Shown here: one piece after another, positions 58,266 through 64,000 of the stretch | Layout of the letters: each line of letters starts with the position of its first letter | Position numbering within the stretch: the stretch's first letter is position 1 | Assembly (NCBI GenBank): GCA_018266795.1 | Contig: JAFDZV010000044.1 | Span: forward strand, 1-64,000 | Direction of reading: 5' to 3' | DNA from: Bacteroidota bacterium | GTDB taxonomy: Bacteria; Bacteroidota; Ignavibacteria; OLB7 | DNA length: 64,000 nucleotides | Notes under the pieces: model-generated | Told to the model about the DNA's origin: nothing | The model's database searches: none | Seen by the model: only the letters and a program-made list of their open reading frames with translations | Translations under genes and position numbers: made by a program

Positions 58266-60764
58266 TCACTTCTTCCCCTTCGTCCTCCCCGCATGCTTCC
58301 TCGCTCCCGAATGCTTCTTCGCGGACGCACGCTTCGGCGCCCCCTTTGTCTTCTTCTTCGGCGCAGCACGCTTGCCGGTTGTACGCCTGCCGGCACCGGG
58401 AGCCGCACCCGTCCGCTCCTCCCTGCCGCCGCGCGGCTTCCTTCCCCGCTCACCCGCCTTTTCCGGAACGGCGTCCTTCACATGCCCCTTGCGTGCCGCG
58501 CGCGGAGGCATGCTCATCAATTCGGCGAGAGTGAATCCGGACTCATCGGCGGCGACATGCTCACGCTTCGTCCGCACCGGACCGGACTCGCTCATCTCGG
58601 CGCGATACTCCTCCTCCTCGATCAACTCCATGTCGATCTCGGAGCGAATCTCGTCCACTCGAATCACGCGCACGTGAATCGCGTCGCCGGTACGATAGCT
58701 GCGCTTCGTACGAAGACCGCGGAAGGAACGCGTACGCTCGTCGTAGACATAGTAGTCCCCCTCATGCGCGCGCAGGCGCACAAGCCCCTCGATGCCGAAG
58801 CCCTTCAACTCCGCAAAGAGCCCGAACGGCATCACGCCGGCAACAGTTGCCTCGAACACGTCGCCAACATGGTCCTTCAGGAACTCCACCTGCGCGATCT
58901 TCACGGACTCACGTTCGGCGTCCACTGCGGCACGCTCGCGCTCCGAGCAGTGGTCCGCAATCTCCCCCATCTGGGCCATGTACCACTGGCGGCGCGCACC
59001 GTTCATGCCGGCAGCATACTCTGCAAGCAGGCGATGCACCAGGAGATCGGGATAGCGCCGGATGGGGGAGGTGAAATGGGTGTAGTGCGTGAACGCCAGA
59101 CCGAAGTGGCCCACGTTGAACTCGGAGTAGACGGCCTTGGCCATCGAGCGGAGGGCCATGTCGTTGATCAGCTCCTCCTCGTCAGTGCCGCGCGCCTGCT
59201 CCAGCAATCGCTGGATATCCTTTGGCCGCACGTTGTCGATCGAAAGCGAATAGCCCAGCGTTGCCACGAAGTCCGCAAGCTCCATCAGCTTCGCCTTCGG
59301 CGGCACATCGTGGATGCGGTAGATGAACGGGTTGCGCGTATCCTTCCCCTTCTTCGCACCGCCGATATGTTCTGCAACAATCCGGTTCGCAAGCAGCATG
59401 CAATCCTCGATCAGCCGCGTGGACTCCGTTGCACGCTTCTCGATCACCTCCACGGGATGATTGTTCTCGTCAAGACGGAACTTCATCTCCGGCCGGTCGA
59501 AGTCCACGCTCCCCTTCCGCCTCCGGTTCGCGCGCAGCACGTGCACGATCCTGTTGATCGCTAGCAGCTCCATTGCAAAGTCGCCGCGCCCGGTCTGGAG
59601 CACGTCCAGCGCCTCCTCGTAGGTAAAGCGGCGCTTGGAGTTGATCACGCTCTTCACGATCTCGTATCCCTTCACGGCGCCGTGCGGCGAAAGCCGCGCG
59701 AACACGGAAAAGGCAAGGCGATCCTCGTGCGGCCGGAGCGAGCAGAGATCGTTGGAGAGGCGCTCCGGGAGCATCGGGATAACGCCGGTGACCAGGTACA
59801 CCGACGTGCCGCGCCGCAATGCCTCGCGGTCCAGCTCGGACCCCTCACGCACGTAGTGCGCCACATCGGCGATGTGAATTCCCAGCGTGACGTCTCCGTC
59901 CTCGTGCTCCTCGATCGAGATCGCATCGTCGAAGTCGCGTGCGTCCACGGGATCGATCGTCACGATCGTCATCTCGCGCAGATCGCGGCGGCCGTACAGA
60001 TCCTCCGCCGTGAACGGAGAGCCGAACGCATCGGCCTCGGCGAGCACGGAGTCCGTGAAGACATGGGGCAGCTTGTGCGATGCCGCGATGGCGGCGATCT
60101 CCGCGTTCATCTCGCCGGCACGACCAAGCACCGTCTCGATCCGTCCCTCCGGCTCGGCATCCGGATCGTTCCACTCCATCAACCTCGCCACCACCTTGTC
60201 GCCGGGCTTTGCATGAGCAACCCAGCGGCGCGGAATGGTAATGGTGCGATGGATGCGGCGCTCGTCCGGATCCACGTACAGCCCGCGCCCCTTCTTCAGC
60301 GTCCCAACAACCGTGGCATTGGCGCGCTCCAGCACGCGCGTCACCTCGCCGCGCGGCTCGCCGCCGGGACGCGAGGGAGCGATCATCTTGGCGCGGACGG
60401 TGTCCCCGTGCATGCCGGTCCAGAGCAGCCGCTGATCCACTTCGAAGATGGTGGCCGGGTCCTCGCGCGAGACAACACGCCATCCCGATTTCAGGTTCTC
60501 CAGACGCCCTTCGATAACCACATGCGGGACGCGGAAGCCGTAGCGACGGCGCGTGGTGCGGAAGATCAGTCCTTCCTCCGCGAGCGTCTCGAGCGCCTCG
60601 CGCACCAGATCGTATGCAGGTTCGGTGGATTTGATGCCGAGCGCCTTGGAGATCTCGTTGCTCTTCAGATGATCCTCGCCGGCATTCTGCAACAGCTCGA
60701 GGATGGCGCCGCGCACTGCTTCCAACGTAACGGCGGGCTTTTTCGGGATCGGGGTGTGTTTCAT
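58266..60764 (-). CDS. rnr: Ribonuclease R with basic C-terminal tail
   Basis: 832 residues from ATG 60764 with AAGGA 10 bases upstream; a G-run lies just before. Domains: N-terminal winged helix (LEAVRGAILELLQNAGEDH…), cold-shock domains (GEVTRVLERANATVVGTLKK), RNB catalytic core with DPVDARDFDDAISI (four Asp), S1 domain (GDVFEATVAGVMPFGLFAEL) and a tail of about 90 residues rich in Lys, Arg, Ala and Pro (GKRAAPKKKTKGAPKRAS…). RNase R is a 3'-5' exoribonuclease that degrades structured RNA and matures rRNA. The tail is longer than in E. coli and histone H1-like. Confidence 0.95.
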   Translation of the reverse strand: MKHTPIPKKPAVTLEAVRGAILELLQNAGEDHLKSNEISKALGIKSTEPAYDLVREALETLAEEGLIFRTTRRRYGFRVPHVVIEGRLENLKSGWRVVSREDPATIFEVDQRLLWTGMHGDTVRAKMIAPSRPGGEPRGEVTRVLERANATVVGTLKKGRGLYVDPDERRIHRTITIPRRWVAHAKPGDKVVARLMEWNDPDAEPEGRIETVLGRAGEMNAEIAAIAASHKLPHVFTDSVLAEADAFGSPFTAEDLYGRRDLREMTIVTIDPVDARDFDDAISIEEHEDGDVTLGIHIADVAHYVREGSELDREALRRGTSVYLVTGVIPMLPERLSNDLCSLRPHEDRLAFSVFARLSPHGAVKGYEIVKSVINSKRRFTYEEALDVLQTGRGDFAMELLAINRIVHVLRANRRRKGSVDFDRPEMKFRLDENNHPVEVIEKRATESTRLIEDCMLLANRIVAEHIGGAKKGKDTRNPFIYRIHDVPPKAKLMELADFVATLGYSLSIDNVRPKDIQRLLEQARGTDEEELINDMALRSMAKAVYSEFNVGHFGLAFTHYTHFTSPIRRYPDLLVHRLLAEYAAGMNGARRQWYMAQMGEIADHCSERERAAVDAERESVKIAQVEFLKDHVGDVFEATVAGVMPFGLFAELKGFGIEGLVRLRAHEGDYYVYDERTRSFRGLRTKRSYRTGDAIHVRVIRVDEIRSEIDMELIEEEEYRAEMSESGPVRTKREHVAADESGFTLAELMSMPPRAARKGHVKDAVPEKAGERGRKPRGGREERTGAAPGAGRRTTGKRAAPKKKTKGAPKRASAKKHSGARKHAGRTKGKK

Positions 60765-60831
60765 AAGATCAGATCCTTGGGGGGGGGAGCAGCGGTGCTG
60801 CGGATTGCAGCACGCTGGTGTGGGGAGGCTG

Positions 60832-62064
60832 TTACCGGGCGTAGCGGGCAGCGATCCGCTTCCGCATGAAGTCGACGACCGTTCGAGCGCGGGCCGTCCA
60901 GGAGAAGAGACGAACCTGCTCGAAGGCGCGACGCGCCATCGCATCCGATTCCTCGCGATGCGCCAGCGTCCGCTGCAACGCATCGGCCAGGGCCTCCGGC
61001 GCATCGGCCGGGACGAAGACCGCTGTCCCGTTCCCGCCAAGCACCTCGTGCAGCACGGGATAGTCCGCGGTGACGATGGGCCGGTCCGCAGCCATGTATT
61101 CGAAAAGCTTTCCGGGGGAGCGATACTTGTTCAGCTCGAGGCCGGAGGGATAATACATCACGAGCACATCGGCAGCCGCAAGGTATGCCTGAACGTCGAT
61201 CGGCGCAACGAATCCCGTGAAGAGAACGTTGGCAGGCCCCTCGCGTTCGATCCGCTCGCGATACCGGGCAACGTGATCGGCGCGGCCGCCAACCATCACC
61301 ACACGAACATCGTCCGGCAGCCTGCGCGCGGCCTCCAGGATGTACTCCACCTCGCGATACTCCCAGTAGATCTTCCCGGCGTAGACAATCAATTGTTCAT
61401 CCAATCCGAAGCCGAACCGCGCACGTGCCTCCGCTCGCGAGATGCGATCCTCCTCCACCAGTTCCAGATCTATTCCCTGATGAATGCCCAGCACCAACTC
61501 GCGGCGAATGCCGTAGCTCTCCACGATGTCCCGCCCCAACGCGTAGGAGTTGGTGACGATGCCGTCCGTGCGATTCAGTATCGCACGATGAATCCGGCGG
61601 CGCGGCGGAACGTGCGCCTCGAAGAAGACGGCAAGATGCCGTCGCGTGAAGGCGCGCATGATCACAAACGCCAGCGTAGGCCCGTAGTTCTTGGCGAAGA
61701 AGGCGATCGGGTGCCCGCCCGGCACCCGCCGCAGCCATCGCAGCCCCTCGGCGATGTTCACCCGGAGCCTCGTGAGCGCGGAGTGGATGGCCCGATTGTC
61801 CTGCGTCCTCTGGCGGATCGATGTGGGAACCGTGCGCACCGGAAAGCGCTCGCGGATGCGGTACAGATCCAACGGATGCTCCGGCCGCGCCTCGCTCTCC
61901 AGCATCTCGATCCCGAGCGTCACCAGCTCGATCGGAATGCCGAGACGATGCACCGACTCACAGAAATGCACAACACCCTGGCGGTCCACACGCGGCACCT
62001 GAATGTCGGCCGGCGCGAAGTAGACGAACGTGAAATCCGTTGGCGGCGTGGATTGCGGCGTCAA
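60832..62064 (-). CDS. GT4-family glycosyltransferase
   Basis: 410 residues. N-terminal domain with QVPRVDRQGVVHFCESVHRLG, GHPIAFFAKNYGPTLA; C-terminal GT-B domain with LIVYAGKIYWEYREVEYILEA, VRVVMVGGRADHVARY and GLELNKYRSPGKLFEYMAADRPIV (the EX7E region). It transfers a sugar from a nucleotide donor, probably for a surface polysaccharide. Its start overlaps the stop of the next glycosyltransferase by 4 bases. Confidence 0.9.
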   Translation of the reverse strand: MTPQSTPPTDFTFVYFAPADIQVPRVDRQGVVHFCESVHRLGIPIELVTLGIEMLESEARPEHPLDLYRIRERFPVRTVPTSIRQRTQDNRAIHSALTRLRVNIAEGLRWLRRVPGGHPIAFFAKNYGPTLAFVIMRAFTRRHLAVFFEAHVPPRRRIHRAILNRTDGIVTNSYALGRDIVESYGIRRELVLGIHQGIDLELVEEDRISRAEARARFGFGLDEQLIVYAGKIYWEYREVEYILEAARRLPDDVRVVMVGGRADHVARYRERIEREGPANVLFTGFVAPIDVQAYLAAADVLVMYYPSGLELNKYRSPGKLFEYMAADRPIVTADYPVLHEVLGGNGTAVFVPADAPEALADALQRTLAHREESDAMARRAFEQVRLFSWTARARTVVDFMRKRIAARYAR

Positions 62065-62957
62065 TGGAATCGCTCCTTCAATCGCCAGAGGAAACCGAAG
62101 CGAAGATGCATCTCGTCCTTCAGATACTGCCGGTAGACCCGCGAGAAGATGTTCCCGCCGTACCGCCTGCAGATAACCAGGCGCTCGCGCCGTCCCTTGC
62201 GCGAGATCGTTGCAGTCTTGCAGTCGTCGTAGTAGCGCAGGTTCGCAACCGGATGATCGATGAAGCGGACGGGAAACCGGAGGCCCAGCCTGATCCAGAG
62301 ATCGCGGTCCATCGTGTAGTGCAGATTCTCGTCAACCTCCCCCACTGCCGCATAGGCGCTCCGTCTGAAGAAGGCGGCCGGCTGTGGAATGAAGTTCCAT
62401 GCATTGACAAGGATCTTCAGATCGAAGTCGCGGCTCGGATAGCGCCGATACAGGGAACCATCCTCGTTGGTGATGTCGCACGCACCATATACCAGGCCGC
62501 ACGCGGTGTCGGCGGCGAACGCCTGCGCGATCGTGGCAAGCGCGTTCCGATGATAGACATCGTCCGAGTTCAGCCATGCGATGATCTCGCCGGCCGCGCG
62601 GCGGAATCCCTTGTTGATTGCATCGGACTGGCCGCTGTCGCGCTCCGACACCCAGCTCGTGATCCAGCGCTCGTACTTGCGGATGATCTCCACGGAGCCA
62701 TCCGTGCTGCCGCCGTCGATGACATGATACTCCAGACGCGGATAGCCCTGCAGGATGACGGAACGGATGGTCTCCTCGATGAACCGAGCCTGATTGAACG
62801 AAGGGGTCACGATGGTGATGAGCGGCCACTCCGCGCCGTCCGGCATCCGTTCGGGAACCGGAGTGCTCCCCTCGGTCCACGGCCAGCCTGCAAGCCCCTC
62901 CGGCGGAGGGGGAAGTTCATGAATGCCCGGGGGCCGTATCGTCGTTGTCGAAGTCAT
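62061..62957 (-). CDS. GT2-family glycosyltransferase
   Basis: 298 residues from ATG 62957. GT-A motifs: WPLITIVTPSFNQARFIEETI, VIDGGSTDGSVEIIRKY, GEIIAWLNSDDVYH (DxD-like SDD) and MDRDLWIRLGLRFP (acceptor/base region). It is a soluble or membrane-associated enzyme adding a sugar in the surface-glycan pathway. It lies 25 bases after the next glycosyltransferase stop and overlaps the GT4 gene, so the three form one unit. Confidence 0.92.
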   Translation of the reverse strand: MTSTTTIRPPGIHELPPPPEGLAGWPWTEGSTPVPERMPDGAEWPLITIVTPSFNQARFIEETIRSVILQGYPRLEYHVIDGGSTDGSVEIIRKYERWITSWVSERDSGQSDAINKGFRRAAGEIIAWLNSDDVYHRNALATIAQAFAADTACGLVYGACDITNEDGSLYRRYPSRDFDLKILVNAWNFIPQPAAFFRRSAYAAVGEVDENLHYTMDRDLWIRLGLRFPVRFIDHPVANLRYYDDCKTATISRKGRRERLVICRRYGGNIFSRVYRQYLKDEMHLRFGFLWRLKERFH

Positions 62958-62982
62958 GTATGAAGAATATCTCACCGCAGGG

Positions 62983-64000
62983 TCATCGCTTCCAGAGGCG
63001 CCTGATGCCGCGAACCCCGCGAGCCACCGGCCAGAGATCAACAAGCACGATGGCGGCCCCAACGGCAATCAGCACGCGGGTATCCAGCATCCGCCGGATC
63101 CGCTGAGGCAGCCCGCCGCGATGAGCGCGGCGCACGCTTCCCAGATTTCCCACACCAACACTCCGCATCAGCGAACGCAGCTCGCGAACATACGGCGCAT
63201 AGATGCCGCGACGCACCGCGCCGCTCATGCGGGCTCTGCGATCGCTGAGACCGGCATCGTACGTCGACGAACCGATCGCCTTCAGCTTGTGAAAGTGATA
63301 GAAGACGAGAGGGACGTCATCAACCATCACGCGCCCGTCGTGCATCGAGATGGTGTAGCCTGCAAGGTTCCACGGCGCAAGGTTCGCCCCCTTGTGCTGG
63401 AGCACGACAACACCACTGAAGCGCGCGGGCCAGTCATCCAGATACTTCTGGTCGCCGAACCTCCCCTCCTCCAGCCGGTCGTAGCACCACTCGATGCAGC
63501 GCTCGCGCCACCACTCCAGGCACGCACGCCCTTCGGCGTTGTTGCGGAACAGAAGCAGCCCCACGTTGTATTTCCCGAACACTTCGAGGTGCCGCAGATG
63601 TTCGGGGAAGCGGTGCTCCACGATCATCACGCTGCCGTTCCCCAGCTCGCCGAAGATCGGCGCCGGCGAACTATAGAAGTAGAGATCGGCATCGAGGTAG
63701 GTGATCTGCTCCAGTTCCGGATGCCGTGCAAGCAGATGTCGAATGAAGGCCGCGGTGCAGGTGAAGTAGTACTCCACGATGCTGCGCGAGCCCTTCGTTG
63801 CCGCAAGCTCCGGGTCGGCAGCCTCCAGCTCCGCGAGCGGAACCGGCACGATCTCCGGAAGGGCAAGGGCGCTCAACGCCGTGAAGGCCGCATCGTCAAG
63901 GCAGAGCACGTACAGCCGGAACGGCCCGGCGTGCCGGCGCAACGATGCATGCAGCGCAAGCCCGCGCAGCAGGTAGTTTACATCGAAGTATGTGCAGAAC
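62983..64000 (-). CDS. Glycosyltransferase, GT8-like, 5' end outside window
   Basis: The frame reaches the right edge with no stop (it reads FCTYFDVNYLLRGLALHASL upstream of the first internal Met at 63942), so its start lies outside. ITYLDADLYFYSSP holds the DxD metal site; KYNVGLLLFRN, RFGDQKYLDDWP and LQHKGANLAPWNL are typical of the family that uses nucleotide sugars on long acceptors. One hydrophobic segment near the C-terminus (VLIAVGAAIVLVDLWPV) may anchor it. It leads the three-gene glycosyltransferase run. Confidence 0.85.
   Translation of the reverse strand, partial: FCTYFDVNYLLRGLALHASLRRHAGPFRLYVLCLDDAAFTALSALALPEIVPVPLAELEAADPELAATKGSRSIVEYYFTCTAAFIRHLLARHPELEQITYLDADLYFYSSPAPIFGELGNGSVMIVEHRFPEHLRHLEVFGKYNVGLLLFRNNAEGRACLEWWRERCIEWCYDRLEEGRFGDQKYLDDWPARFSGVVVLQHKGANLAPWNLAGYTISMHDGRVMVDDVPLVFYHFHKLKAIGSSTYDAGLSDRRARMSGAVRRGIYAPYVRELRSLMRSVGVGNLGSVRRAHRGGLPQRIRRMLDTRVLIAVGAAIVLVDLWPVARGVRGIRRLWKR

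Noticed and set aside
1-64000. tRNA, rRNA and riboswitch signals
   Set aside because: Looked for T-loop-type (GTTCGAATC/GTTCAAATC) and rRNA-like segments by eye; none convincing, though a covariance search was not possible.

Overview
The window is a GC-rich bacterial chromosome segment that looks like a member of the Bacteroidota/Chlorobiota/Kapaibacteriota side of the FCB group. Four things support this. A secreted protein ends in a type IX secretion (T9SS type A / FlgD-like) sorting domain. There is an IgGFc-binding-like surface protein. Several promoters match the Bacteroidota form TTTG-N19/20-TAnnTTTG, best seen upstream of the Fur-family gene. Shine-Dalgarno sites are strong at only some starts. 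The assignment to a Kapabacteria-like lineage is inference. I see no rRNA, tRNA, CRISPR array, prophage or insertion sequence.

Layout. 1-5.05 kb: edge-truncated surface protein, nitronate monooxygenase-like enzyme, MsbA-type ABC exporter with a clear terminator. 5.09-8.5 kb: outer-membrane barrel and a T9SS cargo protein resembling a C25 peptidase without its catalytic residues. 8.8-14.05 kb (minus): era, an EnvC-like LytM protein, an S66 LD-carboxypeptidase, rpsA. 14.5-15.5 kb (plus): Fur/Zur-family regulator and MerC-type membrane protein. 15.6-21 kb (minus): GT-C enzyme, a large exported protein of unknown family, a glycosyltransferase. 21.2-22.3 kb: NlpC/P60 lipoprotein and a small Arg/His-rich exported protein. 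22.3-26.9 kb (minus): RluA-type pseudouridine synthase, folD, TPR protein, PolX-like protein. 27.2-36.5 kb (plus): YkuD lipoprotein, acyl-CoA dehydrogenase, dut, AI-2E-family protein, RsmI with long disordered tails, bcp, a tatD frame running into an outer-membrane protein, upp. 36.9-39.4 kb: mreBCD. 39.5-52.7 kb (minus): FmdB zinc ribbon, Omp85 protein, DUF2795 protein, threonine dehydrogenase and acylphosphatase, diheme cytochrome c, several unknown or membrane proteins, VOC protein, and an overlapping ECF sigma factor/Ser-Thr kinase pair. 52.9-53.9 kb: saccharopine-dehydrogenase-like oxidoreductase. 54-57.2 kb (minus): a lower-GC run of four unknown, partly exported, Cys-containing proteins. 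57.4-64 kb (minus): nitrilase-family hydrolase, RNase R with a basic tail, three glycosyltransferases, the last cut by the window edge.

Together the genes cover envelope building (mreBCD, ldcA, LytM, YkuD, NlpC, Omp85, exporter, glycosyltransferases), RNA and translation housekeeping (era, rpsA, RsmI, RluA, RNase R) and nucleotide and one-carbon metabolism (folD, dut, upp). The most unusual signals are: the tatD/outer-membrane-protein read-through with an in-frame internal start; RsmI with an acidic head and an RGG-rich tail; the kinase-coupled sigma factor; the low-GC cluster of unknown proteins; a family of intergenic heptamer/inverted-repeat elements; helically phased TGCGCA boxes; and a PolX homologue that seems to have lost its polymerase active site.
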